15,820 nucleotides of DNA from Lichenicola sp964242425 (lineage in GTDB: Bacteria; Pseudomonadota; Alphaproteobacteria; Acetobacterales; Acetobacteraceae): positions 1 to 15,820 of the forward strand of contig CAXTCK010000066.1 of the NCBI GenBank assembly GCA_964242425.1. Reading direction: 5' to 3'. Below the pieces are notes generated by a model. It saw only the letters and a list, made by a program, of their open reading frames with translations. It ran no database searches and was not told the DNA's origin. Every line of letters starts with the position of its first letter. The stretch's first letter is position 1. Shown here piece after piece: positions 1-7,417 of this stretch. The position numbers and the translations under genes are program-made.

Positions 1-2
1 GG

Positions 3-398
3 ACCCGCCCTGCGACCGGCCTTGCGATGCTGGCCGTCGCCGCCGCCTTCGCCGCGATGCAGGCGGGCGGTGGCGGCTCCCGCCCGGCCCTGGTGCTGCT
101 CTGCGCCTGCGCGGTGCTGCTCGACTTCGCCGTCACCGCCAACTCGGTGCTCGGCCAGCGCGCGATCTTCTCCCTCGGCCCCGGCGTCCGCAGCCGCCTC
201 AACGGCCTCTACATGGCTACCTTCTTCTGCGGCGGCGCCGCCGGTTCCGCCCTGGGCGGCTGGGCCTATGCCAGCGGCGGCTGGTCCTTCTCCTGCTGGT
301 TCGGCCTCGCCCTCCCGGTCCTGGCCATGCTTTGTTTCCTGACCGAACGAACCGAAGCCACTGAATCCGGCGACAGGATCCCGCCTCGGTTGAACTGA
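3..398 (+). CDS. MFS transporter, C-terminal part (5' end outside window)
   Basis: This is the C-terminal part of a 12-helix major facilitator superfamily transporter. The reading frame is open from the first bases of the window, so the start lies upstream. About 130 residues are visible. They contain three or four hydrophobic segments (an alanine-rich helix, the LVLLCACAVLLDFAV helix, and the segments around FFCGGAAGSALGGWAY and FGLALPVLAMLCFL). Between them is a segment with the order D-x(n)-Q-x(n)-R-S-R-L-N-G-L-Y-M, followed by a glycine-rich GGAAGSALGGW stretch. That arrangement is typical of DHA1-type drug or metabolite efflux permeases. The tail after the last helix is short and hydrophilic. 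The substrate cannot be inferred from this fragment. The downstream gene is 129 bp away on the same strand and need not be co-transcribed. Confidence 0.8.
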   Translation, partial: TRPATGLAMLAVAAAFAAMQAGGGGSRPALVLLCACAVLLDFAVTANSVLGQRAIFSLGPGVRSRLNGLYMATFFCGGAAGSALGGWAYASGGWSFSCWFGLALPVLAMLCFLTERTEATESGDRIPPRLN

Positions 399-428
399 AC
401 CGGACTGCGTGTCGGCACGCGCTGCCAT

Positions 429-445
429 GTCCTGGTCATCAGGAC
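429..445. repeat. Small inverted repeat between MFS gene and maiA-like gene
   Basis: GTCCTG and CAGGAC form a perfect 6-bp stem around a 5-nt loop (GTCAT), about 30 nt after the MFS stop codon. No T-run follows, so it is a weak intrinsic terminator at best and could equally be a regulator site. The rest of 399-527 shows nothing recognisable. Confidence 0.25.
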
Positions 446-527
446 GGTATCCTGCCGGCAATCGACGCTTCCATGGTGGCGTCCGACCAGGATCGCCCGA
501 CCGCACAGGCAAGGATCACCAGGCCCC

Positions 528-1199
528 ATGACCGACGATGCCCGTTTCGAGCTGTTCGCCTTCTGGCGCACCTCCGCGACCTATCGCGTCCGCGTGGCGC
601 TCAACCTCAAGAACCTCGCCGCGTCCGAGCGGATCGTCGATCTGGACGCGGGAGAACAGCGTGGCGAAGCGTTCCTGCGGATCAACCCGCTTGGCGCCAT
701 CCCCGCCCTGATCGACCGCGAGGCCGACGGCGAGCCGCCGATCACCCAGTCCCTGGCCATCCTGGAATACCTGGAAGACGTGCATCCCGCCGTGCCGCTG
801 CTGCCGTCCACGCCGTACGGACGGGCCAGGGTGCGGTCGCTGGCCTCCATGCTGGTGTCCGACACCCATCCGCTGATCGTGCCGCGCGTGGTGAAGTACC
901 TCACCGACACCGCGCACTTCGACGCCGATGCCGTCCGCGCCTGGCGCGTGAACTGGTTCGCCGCCGGCCTGCAGGCTGTCGAACGGCGCCTCGCTTCGGA
1001 GGCGGCTACCGGGGCGTTCTGCCACGGCGACGCCATCACGGTCGCCGACATCTGCCTTGCCAGCATCAAGGTCGTGCTGCCGATCTTCAGGATCGAGGTG
1101 CCCGACATCCCCACGGTGAACCGGATCTTCGCCGCCTGCGAAGCCCATCCGGCCTTCGCGCAGGCCGCCCCGTTGCGGCAGAACGGTGCGCCGTCCTAG
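528..1199 (+). CDS. maiA: Zeta-class glutathione S-transferase, maleylacetoacetate isomerase-like
   Basis: This is a 223-residue soluble protein of the expected length for maleylacetoacetate isomerase. That enzyme uses glutathione to convert maleylacetoacetate to fumarylacetoacetate in tyrosine/homogentisate breakdown. The thioredoxin-like N-terminal domain carries the family hallmarks: FWRTSATYRVRVALNLK near residues 12-28, NPLGAIPAL, and TQSLAILEYLED (glutathione gamma-glutamyl site). The helical C-terminal domain has GDAITVADICLASIK. Deviations are visible. The usual S-S-C/S start of the active-site loop is R-T-S-A, the conserved HPLNN is HPLIV, and the PQ-x-x-NA segment after ADICL is absent. 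It could therefore be a maleylpyruvate isomerase or another zeta GST. No homogentisate dioxygenase or fumarylacetoacetase gene is nearby. The ATG at 528 is preceded by AAGGA about 12 nt upstream. Confidence 0.75.
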   Translation: MTDDARFELFAFWRTSATYRVRVALNLKNLAASERIVDLDAGEQRGEAFLRINPLGAIPALIDREADGEPPITQSLAILEYLEDVHPAVPLLPSTPYGRARVRSLASMLVSDTHPLIVPRVVKYLTDTAHFDADAVRAWRVNWFAAGLQAVERRLASEAATGAFCHGDAITVADICLASIKVVLPIFRIEVPDIPTVNRIFAACEAHPAFAQAAPLRQNGAPS

Positions 1200-1215
1200 G
1201 AAGCGAACACCTTCC

Positions 1216-1276
1216 CCGCGACGGCGCCCGTTTCACTGCTTCGACGCGCTCGGCGCCGTTCAGGGCGCCGTCGCGG
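1216..1276. terminator. Inverted repeat between convergent genes, possible bidirectional terminator
   Basis: A perfect 14-bp inverted repeat, CCGCGACGGCGCCC at 1216-1229 and its complement at 1263-1276, encloses a 33-nt loop. A second copy of the core, GGCGCCGT at 1252-1259, can pair with 1221-1228, so two exclusive hairpins are possible. The left arm is just after the GST stop codon and the right arm lies in the last codons of the convergent small gene. The position fits a shared terminator, but there is no T-tract, so this remains inference. Confidence 0.35.
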
Positions 1277-1454
1277 TGGTCGCCCCCATGCCGTGGAACA
1301 GCAGGTACAGCACCAGGATGATCAACAGGATCGGCAGCAGCCCCAGCCCGTTGAACCCGGTGCCGCGCGAGCCGCCATACCAGCCGGACCGGTAGCCGTA
1401 GCCACCTCCGCCGAGCGCCAGCACGACGAGGACGATGATGAGGATGGTCAGCAT
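1260..1454 (-). CDS. Small two-helix membrane protein, DUF3309-like
   Basis: This 64-residue protein has a first hydrophobic helix at its very N-terminus (LTILIIVLVVLAL), a glycine/tyrosine-rich loop (GGGGYGYRSGWYGG), and a second helix (LLPILLIILVLYLLF) near residues 38-54. The layout resembles the short DUF3309 proteins of Proteobacteria, whose function is unknown. The ATG at 1454 is chosen over an upstream in-frame start at 1517 because GGGAG lies 7 nt before it and the extra 21 residues are not membrane-like. An EcfG-type promoter about 90 bp upstream suggests expression in the general stress response. It is transcribed towards the maiA-like gene. Confidence 0.7.
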   Translation of the reverse strand: MLTILIIVLVVLALGGGGYGYRSGWYGGSRGTGFNGLGLLPILLIILVLYLLFHGMGATTATAP

Positions 1455-1541
1455 GGAACGGCTCCCGATGGTTGTGGGAGCGCAACGCGCAGGCAGCCCG
1501 ATCGTTCGCCTTTGCAACGTTTATCGGGAAGCCGCTTCCGG

Positions 1542-1566
1542 AACGACTTCTTTTCGACGCCGTTCC
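1542..1566 (-). promoter_or_regulatory. EcfG (general stress sigma factor) type promoter
   Basis: Read on the minus strand, GGAAC (1566-1562) is followed by exactly 16 nt and then CGTT (1545-1542). This matches the known alphaproteobacterial EcfG consensus GGAAC-N16/17-CGTT. A start site a few bases downstream would give a leader of about 80 nt to the ATG at 1454. The leader begins near a GGAAG-CCG-CTTCC hairpin (1527-1539). The rest of 1567-1689 shows nothing recognisable. Confidence 0.6.
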
Positions 1567-1689
1567 AAGGGGCAGGTGGGCGCGGGACGGCCGGTCTGCC
1601 GCTCCGGTCCGCCGCTCCGGACCATGAGGTCGTTCGCCGATCGACGCGACCGGACCCGGGAACCAGCGCACCGCGGCACCATCCCCGGC

Positions 1690-2787
1690 TTAGCGCCCGA
1701 GATGCGCCCCGATCGCCGCGAGCGCACGGGCGATGTCCGCATCCCCGATCGCGCCGATGCAGCCGATCCGGAAGCTCGGCGCCTGCGTCAGCTTGCCTGG
1801 ATACAGCACGATCCCGTCCGCCGCGAGCGCGTCGTAGAGGGCGGCGAAGTCGAACGGCGGCCCCGGATCGCGGAACGTGACGATCACCGGCGCCTGCAGG
1901 GCAGGGGGCAGATACGTGTCGAACCCCAGCGCCGCCATTCCCTCGACCAGCCGGGCGTGCAGCCGCCGATACCGCGTGCCCCGCGCCGCCACTCCCCCTT
2001 CCGCATCGAGCTGGTCAAGCGCCGCGTCGAGTGCTGCCGCCACCTGCACCGGCGGCGTGAACCGCCACTGCCCGTTGCGACGGAACCCGTCCGCCTGCGC
2101 CCACAGATCCAGGCTCAGGCTGTGGGCGTTGCCGGCGCAGCGTGCCAGGTGCGTCCGCTCCGCCACCACGAAGCCGATCCCCGGCACCCCTTCCAGCCCC
2201 TTGTTCGAGGACGCCATCACCGCCGACGCTCCGAGTCGCGCCGCTTCCGCGGGCAGCACCCCGAAGCTGCTCATCGCGTCCACCAGCAGCCGGCGCCCGT
2301 GCGATCCCGCCACCGACGCCACCGCCTCCAGCGGGTTCAGCAGCCCGCTGGTGGTTTCGCAGTGCACTACCGCAACGTCCGTGATCCCGCTGTCGGCTTC
2401 TAGCAGGGCATCGACCACCGCCGGATCGACCGCCTCGTTCTCCGGCCATTCCCGCACGAGTTGGTCACGCCCGAGTCGCCGCAGGATCTCCGCCATGCGC
2501 CGCCCGTATGCCCCGTTCACCAGCACCAGCACGCGCCCGTCCCGCGGCACCAGGCTTTGCAGCGCCGCCTCCACCGCCGTCGTGCCGCTGCCCGCCAGCA
2601 GCACCGCCTCGTGCGTGTCCTCGCCACCCGCGAGCGCCGCCAGCCGCGCGCGCAGCCGGCCGGTGAGGGCGACGAAGTCCGCGTCCCGCGAGCCCCAATC
2701 GCGGTTCATCGCGGCCCGGGTGGCGTCGCTGGTGGTCAGCGGCCCCGGCGTCAACAGGAGCGGGCGCGTCTGGTTCGTGGTTCTCAA
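1690..2787 (-). CDS. phnW: 2-aminoethylphosphonate:pyruvate transaminase
   Basis: This PLP-dependent class V aminotransferase interconverts 2-aminoethylphosphonate plus pyruvate with phosphonoacetaldehyde plus alanine in the cytoplasm. The 365 residues match the usual PhnW length. Diagnostic segments appear in order: LLLTPGPLTTS (residues 10-20) with RDWGSRDADF after it, AGSGTTAVEAAL (65-76), HCETTSGLLNP (142-152), LLVDAMSSFG with Asp170 contacting the PLP ring, SSNKGLEGVPG with the Schiff-base Lys196, and FRIGCIGAIG near the C-terminus. The start is a TTG at 2787. An in-frame stop lies just upstream, and no later start keeps the TPGPL motif. No clear Shine-Dalgarno is seen. The neighbouring phnX/phnA catabolic genes and pepM/ppd biosynthetic genes are absent from the window, so the direction of the reaction in this organism is open. 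The gene is divergent from a lipid-export cluster. Confidence 0.88.
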   Translation of the reverse strand: MRTTNQTRPLLLTPGPLTTSDATRAAMNRDWGSRDADFVALTGRLRARLAALAGGEDTHEAVLLAGSGTTAVEAALQSLVPRDGRVLVLVNGAYGRRMAEILRRLGRDQLVREWPENEAVDPAVVDALLEADSGITDVAVVHCETTSGLLNPLEAVASVAGSHGRRLLVDAMSSFGVLPAEAARLGASAVMASSNKGLEGVPGIGFVVAERTHLARCAGNAHSLSLDLWAQADGFRRNGQWRFTPPVQVAAALDAALDQLDAEGGVAARGTRYRRLHARLVEGMAALGFDTYLPPALQAPVIVTFRDPGPPFDFAALYDALAADGIVLYPGKLTQAPSFRIGCIGAIGDADIARALAAIGAHLGR

Positions 2788-2924
2788 GGCGGGACAGGTC
2801 CGTTACATGGAGGCCGACACGGCATCCCTGCCTCAATGCCGGACGCACCGCCAGGGCTGGCCGCCCATCCGGGCTGTGCGCCCCATCCTCGCTCCCCGTT
2901 CCCGCCCCACTGGATCCCACTTCC
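2788..2924. promoter_or_regulatory. Divergent intergenic region between phnW and hpnL
   Basis: This 137-bp gap separates the divergent starts of phnW and the hpnL-type operon, so it must carry the promoters or be read through from outside. It is very GC-rich, and I could not identify convincing -35/-10 boxes or an operator by eye. The ATG at 2925 has only a weak GGAT as a possible ribosome binding site. Confidence 0.4.
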
Positions 2925-3977
2925 ATGAAGCTGCTCACCCTGATCGGCGGCACCCTGGGCGCCGTTCTCGCGATCTGGCTGCTGGCGCGCTTCGGCCTCG
3001 GCCACGTGCTGTCGCTGCTGCAACAGGCCGGCTGGGGCATCGTGCTGGTGATGGCCTTCCACCTCGTGCAGATCCTGTTCTCCGCCCTCGGCTGGCGCGC
3101 CATCGCCGGCAGCGCGCCGCCGCGCCCCTCGCTGCTCGACTTCATGCTGCTTCGCTGGGTGCGCGAAGCGGTGAACAACCTCCTGCCGGTGGCGCAGGTG
3201 GGCGGCGAGTTCGCCGTGGTGAGCCTGCTCCGCAGGCGGGGCGTGACCCTGGTGCGCGCCACCGCCGGCACCGTGTGCGACCTGACCATGGAGATGCTGA
3301 CGCAGATCCTGTTCACCCTGTCCGGCCTGCTGCTGCTGCTCCACCTGTCTGGCCGCAGCCACGTCACCGACGAGGTGGTGGGCGGCCTGGGTGCCGCACT
3401 GCTGGTGGGCGCGCTGTTCCTGGGCGGGCAGTGGCTCGGCCTCGCCCACCTGCTCGAAACCGGCCTGATGAAGCTGGCCTCCCGCTTCGGCTGGCACGGC
3501 ATGGGCGAAATCCAGGGGCTGCACGGCGCCCTGCTGTCGCTCTACAAGCAGCCTCGCCAGGTGGCGGCGGCGGCGTTGCACCAGTCGGTGTCCTGGCTGC
3601 TGGGGGCGGTGGAGGTTTGCCTGGCGCTGCATTTCCTCGGCCATGACCGGTCCCTCGGGACCGGGCTGGTGATCGAAAGCCTGGGCCAGGCGGTGAAGGC
3701 GGCGGGCTTCGTGGTGCCGGGCGCGCTGGGGGTGTCGGAAGGCGGCTTCGTCGTGGTCGGCAGCCTGTTCGGCCTGCCGCCCGCGGTGTCGATCGCGCTG
3801 GCGCTGATCAAGCGCCTGCGCGAGATCGCCTTCGGCCTGCCGGCACTCGGGTTCTGGCAATGGCTGGACCGGTCCTGGACGCCGCTGGCGCACGAACGCG
3901 GCCGGGCCGGCGGTGGAACCGGGCCGGTGCGCGGAAGCGCGCAGGAAGCCGCCCTCGACTTCGGAGACGCGTCTTGA
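2925..3977 (+). CDS. hpnL: HpnL-type membrane protein (lysylphosphatidylglycerol synthase transmembrane-like)
   Basis: This 350-residue polytopic inner-membrane protein belongs to the LPG_synthase_TM/UPF0104 superfamily. It most resembles HpnL, a protein of unknown reaction found with hopanoid genes. The N-terminus is hydrophobic from residue 4. The segment REAVNNLLPVAQVGGEF (residues 80-96) is the conserved signature of the group. Further helices lie around residues 122-140 and 151-170. A VPGALGVSEGG turn starts at residue 264, followed by a conserved KRLREIAFGLPAL segment. The last 40 residues are hydrophilic and glycine-rich, beyond the usual core. Its stop codon overlaps the TTG start of the next gene, and hpnN follows, which strongly supports a shared role in handling a membrane lipid. 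A flippase-like or lipid-transfer role is inference. Confidence 0.78.
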   Translation: MKLLTLIGGTLGAVLAIWLLARFGLGHVLSLLQQAGWGIVLVMAFHLVQILFSALGWRAIAGSAPPRPSLLDFMLLRWVREAVNNLLPVAQVGGEFAVVSLLRRRGVTLVRATAGTVCDLTMEMLTQILFTLSGLLLLLHLSGRSHVTDEVVGGLGAALLVGALFLGGQWLGLAHLLETGLMKLASRFGWHGMGEIQGLHGALLSLYKQPRQVAAAALHQSVSWLLGAVEVCLALHFLGHDRSLGTGLVIESLGQAVKAAGFVVPGALGVSEGGFVVVGSLFGLPPAVSIALALIKRLREIAFGLPALGFWQWLDRSWTPLAHERGRAGGGTGPVRGSAQEAALDFGDAS

Positions 3978-4615
3978 ACGACACCTGGACCCATTCCCTG
4001 GCCCGCATGGCGATCCGGCCGCTGCTCGGCACTGGCGTCACGCCGAACCACCTGACCACCTTGCGGCTGCTCACCGGGCTGCTCGCCTGCCTGTCCCTGG
4101 CGTTGATGCCGTACCAGCCCCACCCCGGCCGCTTCGCCTTCTGGGGCGGCTTGTTCTGGGTGCTGTCCGCGTTCCTGGACCGCGCCGATGGCGAGCTGGC
4201 GCGCGTCGGCAACATGATGAGCCCCGGCGGCCACCGCTACGACTACCTGGTCGACAACGGCATCAACTGCCTGTTCTTCGCCGCCATCGGCATCGGCCTG
4301 ACCCACGCCACCCTGTTCGGTCACCGCCTCGGCGACTGGTCGATCTTGCTCGGGCTGTTCACCGCCCTCGCCATGTTCGCGTGCAACTGGATGTCCGAGC
4401 GCTACGAGAAGCTCGTACCGGGCGAGCGCATCATCGCCGGCGCCTGGGGCTTCCACGCCGATGACGCGCTTTATCTGCTTGGCCCCGCCGCCTGGGCCGG
4501 GTTGCTTCTGCCGATCCTCCTGGGCGCCGTGCTCGGCACCGGCGTGATGGCGGTGGTCATCCTGCTGCGGCTGCTGCGCCTGCCGTCCCGCACCCTCCCC
4601 CGCCTGGCCGCCTGA
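3974..4615 (+). CDS. CDP-alcohol phosphatidyltransferase family protein
   Basis: This is an integral membrane enzyme of about 213 residues. It would transfer a substituted phosphate or phosphonate from a CDP-activated donor to an alcohol acceptor. The catalytic motif D-x2-DG-x2-AR-x8-G-x3-D-x3-D is complete: Asp69, Asp72, Gly73, Ala76, Arg77, Gly86, Asp90 and Asp94. The TPNHLTTLRLL segment before it is also typical of the family. About six hydrophobic stretches fit the family fold. The chosen start is TTG at 3974, whose TG is shared with the TGA of hpnL. The family-typical N-terminus begins right after it, whereas the longer in-frame extension to 3860 lies wholly inside hpnL. Four nt separate the stop from hpnN. 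Substrates cannot be read from sequence. CDP-ethanolamine-type, CDP-aminoethylphosphonate or CDP-diacylglycerol donors are all possible. Confidence 0.85.
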   Translation: MNDTWTHSLARMAIRPLLGTGVTPNHLTTLRLLTGLLACLSLALMPYQPHPGRFAFWGGLFWVLSAFLDRADGELARVGNMMSPGGHRYDYLVDNGINCLFFAAIGIGLTHATLFGHRLGDWSILLGLFTALAMFACNWMSERYEKLVPGERIIAGAWGFHADDALYLLGPAAWAGLLLPILLGAVLGTGVMAVVILLRLLRLPSRTLPRLAA

Positions 4616-4619
4616 GACC

Positions 4620-7211
4620 GTGCTGTCCGGACCGCTCGGCCGCCTTGCGGCCTTCTGCTCGCGCCGCGCCGCCGCGGTGGTGCTGCTGGCGCTGCTGCTC
4701 GCAGTCGGCGCCGTCGCCCTGACCCGGGCGCGGCTGAGCGTCACCACCGACACCGGTGGCCTGTTTTCCTCCCACCTGCCCTGGAAGAAGCGCCAGGCCG
4801 AGTTCCAGCACGACTTCCCCCACGGCGAGGACCAGCTGGTGGCGGTGGTGCAGGGCGACGTGCCGGAGGAGGCGCAGGTCACGGCCATGCAGCTCGCAGC
4901 CGCGCTCCGCGCCGACCCGCGGCACTACAAGCTGGTGCGCACCCCGGACCAGGTGCCCTACCTTCTGCGCAACAGCCTGCTGTTCCTGGACGCGGACAAG
5001 CTGTCCGACCTGCTGGAGAAGACCATCGACGCCCAGCCCTTCCTGGGCCAGCTGGCCGCGGACCCATCCGCGCGGGGATTGTTCGGCGCCCTGTCCCTGA
5101 TCGGCGAGGGGGTGCAGCGCGGCCAGGCCAACCTGCGCTCCTTCGCCCCGGCGCTGAACAGTTTTGCCGCCAACCTCCAGGCCGCCGCGTCCGGCCACCC
5201 GGTTCCCTTGTCCTGGGAGCGCCTGCTGTCCGGCTCGCTCAGCGACCTGGGCGGCCACTACCAGTTCGTGGTCACCCAGCCGCGCCTCGACTTCGGCTCG
5301 TTCCAGCCGGGCGGCGCCGCCACAGCGGTGATGCGCGACGCGATCAGCCGACTCGAGTTCGTGCGCTCCGGCCACGCCCACGTCTATCTCACCGGCCAGG
5401 TGGCGCTGGACGACGAGGAGTTCGCCACCGTCGCCCAGGGCATGGTGGCGGGCCTGATCGGCTCCCTGGTGCTGGTGTCGCTTTGGCTGATCCTGGCGGT
5501 GCGCACCTGGCGGGTGATCGTGCCGATCCTCATCACCCTGATGCTGGGCCTGCTGTTCACCACCGGCTTCGCCGCCCTGGCCGTCGGCACGCTGAACCTG
5601 ATCTCGGTCGCCTTCGCGGTGCTGTTCGTCGGCATCGCGGTGGACTTCGCGATCCAGTTCTCGGTCCGGTTCCGCGCCCAGGTGCTGCCCGACGGCACCC
5701 GCCCTGGCCGCGAGACGGCCCTCGCCATGACCGGCCGCGAGACCGGCGTGCAGATCCTGATCGCGGCCCTCGCCACCGCCGCCGGCTTTCTCGCCTTCAC
5801 CCCCACCGCCTTTGTCGGCGTGGCCCAGCTCGGCCTGATCGCGGGCGTCGGCATGCTGATCGCGTTTGCCTGCACGCTCACCGTGCTGCCGGCGCTGCTC
5901 ACCTTGTTCCGTCCCAAGCCGCTCGCGGGCGAGATGGGCTTTGTTCGCGCCCGCCCGCTCGACGCCGCGATCCGGCGCCAGCGCGTGCCAATCCTGGCCG
6001 GCTTCACCGTGCTGGCGCTGGGAGGCATCGCCTGCATCCCGCTGCTGCGCTTCGACGGCGACCCGCTGCACACCAAGAACCCGCACTCGGAATCCTTGCG
6101 CACCCTGTCCCTGCTGATGAAGGACCCGGTGACCTCGCCCTACAGCGCCGAGCTTCTGGTACCGGACATGGCCACCGCGCGCGCCCTCGCGCCACGCCTG
6201 AAGCGCCTCGATCTGGTGCACGACGTTCTGTTCCTCGACAGCTTCGTTCCCGACAACCAGCCGGACAAGCTGGCCCTGATCGCCGACGCGGCGCAGATCC
6301 TGCTCCCGACCCTGGTGGTGCCGAATCCGCTTCCGCCGCCGGACGCAGCCGCGATACGCGCCGCCACCGTGCGAACCGTGGCCGCCCTCGACCCGGTGGT
6401 GCGTACCCTGCCGCCCACCGACCCGCTCGCGCGCATCGAGCGCGCGCTCCGCACCCTGTCCACCGCCCCGGACGCGGCCCTCCTGCTCGCCAACGAGGAC
6501 CTGGTGCGTTTCCTGCCCATGGAGCTGGACCAGCTTCGCACCGTGCTGTCCGTGACGAGGCCGGCGGTGGAAGCCGACATCCCGGAGCAGATACGCGAGA
6601 ACTACCTGCTGCCGGACGGGCAGGCGCACATGGAGGTGCATCCCCGCGGCGCGCTGAACGACAACGCGGTGCTGCGCACTTTCGTGCGCGAGGTGCGCTC
6701 GGTCTGGCCCGACGCCGCGGGTGCCGCCATCACCATCGTCGCCAGCGCCGACACCATCGTGCACGCCTTCGCCGTCGCGGCGCTGAGCGCGCTCGCGGCG
6801 ATCGCGCTGATCCTGCTGGTGGCGCTGCGCCGCCTGTCGCTGGTGGCGCTGGTGCTGGCGCCGCTGATGCTGTCCGCGCTGCTGACCGTGCTGCTGGTGG
6901 TGCTGATCCCCGAGCCGCTCAACTTCGCCAACATCATCGCCCTGCCTCTGCTTCTGGGCGTCGGGGTGTCGTTCAACATCTACTTCGTGATGAACTGGCG
7001 CGCCGGCATCGCCAACCCGCTGGCCTCGCCGACGGCGCGTGCGGTGCTGTTCTCGGCGCTGACCACCGGCACCGCGTTCGGCTCGCTTGCCGCCTCCCAC
7101 CATCCCGGCACGGCGTCCATGGGCCGGCTGCTCCTGATCAGCCTGTTCTGCACCCTTGTCGCCACCATGGTGTTCGAGCCGGCGCTTCTGCCGCGACGCC
7201 GCAAGCCCTGA
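4620..7211 (+). CDS. hpnN: HpnN, hopanoid-associated RND/MMPL transporter
   Basis: This 863-residue inner-membrane transporter is of the RND superfamily, in the MMPL-like HpnN group. In Rhodopseudomonas the family member is known to move hopanoids to the outer membrane. The first helix (about residues 16-35) is followed by a periplasmic loop with TDTGGLFSSHLPWKKRQAEF and DFPHGEDQLVAVV, hallmarks of the group. Helices 2-6 lie at about 277-430 and include GIAVDFAIQFSVRFR. A second repeat begins with the helix at about 456-476, has another large periplasmic loop, and ends with helices at about 713-857. The two-fold pseudo-repeat is complete, so the gene looks intact. The start is GTG at 4620, 4 nt after the upstream stop, implying translational coupling. 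It is the last gene of the hpnL operon, and whether the cargo is a hopanoid or the product of the adjoining phosphatidyltransferase is open. Confidence 0.88.
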   Translation: MLSGPLGRLAAFCSRRAAAVVLLALLLAVGAVALTRARLSVTTDTGGLFSSHLPWKKRQAEFQHDFPHGEDQLVAVVQGDVPEEAQVTAMQLAAALRADPRHYKLVRTPDQVPYLLRNSLLFLDADKLSDLLEKTIDAQPFLGQLAADPSARGLFGALSLIGEGVQRGQANLRSFAPALNSFAANLQAAASGHPVPLSWERLLSGSLSDLGGHYQFVVTQPRLDFGSFQPGGAATAVMRDAISRLEFVRSGHAHVYLTGQVALDDEEFATVAQGMVAGLIGSLVLVSLWLILAVRTWRVIVPILITLMLGLLFTTGFAALAVGTLNLISVAFAVLFVGIAVDFAIQFSVRFRAQVLPDGTRPGRETALAMTGRETGVQILIAALATAAGFLAFTPTAFVGVAQLGLIAGVGMLIAFACTLTVLPALLTLFRPKPLAGEMGFVRARPLDAAIRRQRVPILAGFTVLALGGIACIPLLRFDGDPLHTKNPHSESLRTLSLLMKDPVTSPYSAELLVPDMATARALAPRLKRLDLVHDVLFLDSFVPDNQPDKLALIADAAQILLPTLVVPNPLPPPDAAAIRAATVRTVAALDPVVRTLPPTDPLARIERALRTLSTAPDAALLLANEDLVRFLPMELDQLRTVLSVTRPAVEADIPEQIRENYLLPDGQAHMEVHPRGALNDNAVLRTFVREVRSVWPDAAGAAITIVASADTIVHAFAVAALSALAAIALILLVALRRLSLVALVLAPLMLSALLTVLLVVLIPEPLNFANIIALPLLLGVGVSFNIYFVMNWRAGIANPLASPTARAVLFSALTTGTAFGSLAASHHPGTASMGRLLLISLFCTLVATMVFEPALLPRRRKP

Positions 7212-7236
7212 AGCGCTGCCTGCCACGCTGCGGATG

Positions 7237-7256
7237 CCGCCGGGCCCGGCCGGCGG
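7237..7256 (+). terminator. GC hairpin after hpnN, weak terminator candidate
   Basis: CCGCCGG (7237-7243) and CCGGCGG (7250-7256) form a perfect 7-bp stem around a 6-nt loop, 25 nt downstream of the hpnN stop codon. No T-tract follows. The location fits transcription termination of the lipid operon, but the sequence alone does not prove it. Confidence 0.35.
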
Positions 7257-7388
7257 TCCGTGCCGCCATGCGGACAAACGGCACCCCTTGGTCAGACGGC
7301 GCCGACGGAAGCCCAAGCTGCTGTCTCATTATCTGGAACCCGCCTCCAATATTTGAAGCTTTGAGATCTTTATTGTCCTGACAGCTTC

Positions 7389-7417
7389 TTGATTAGAGGG
7401 AGATGCAACATTATTAG
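7389..7417 (+). promoter_or_regulatory. Candidate sigma70-type promoter for the Hint-domain gene
   Basis: TTGATT (7389-7394) is separated by 17 nt from TATTAG (7412-7417), giving a reasonable -35 with a 4-of-6 match to the -10 consensus at ideal spacing. It lies in the AT-rich pocket and would give a leader of about 110 nt before the GTG at 7535. Confidence 0.35.

Noticed and set aside
1877..3646. A 589-codon plus-strand frame spanning phnW and hpnL
   Set aside because: It runs antisense through phnW and out of frame through hpnL, both of which have strong family motifs. Its product is Ser/Arg/Pro-rich without family features.
3860..3973. An upstream extension of the phosphatidyltransferase to an ATG at 3860
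   Set aside because: It lies wholly inside hpnL, is Arg/Gly-rich and unlike the family. The TTG at 3974 begins exactly where family similarity starts.
4557..7316. A 919-codon open frame on the minus strand opposite hpnN
   Set aside because: Its translation is a low-complexity Gln/Gly/Arg/His mixture typical of the antisense frame of a GC-rich gene. The plus strand encodes a complete, recognisable HpnN.
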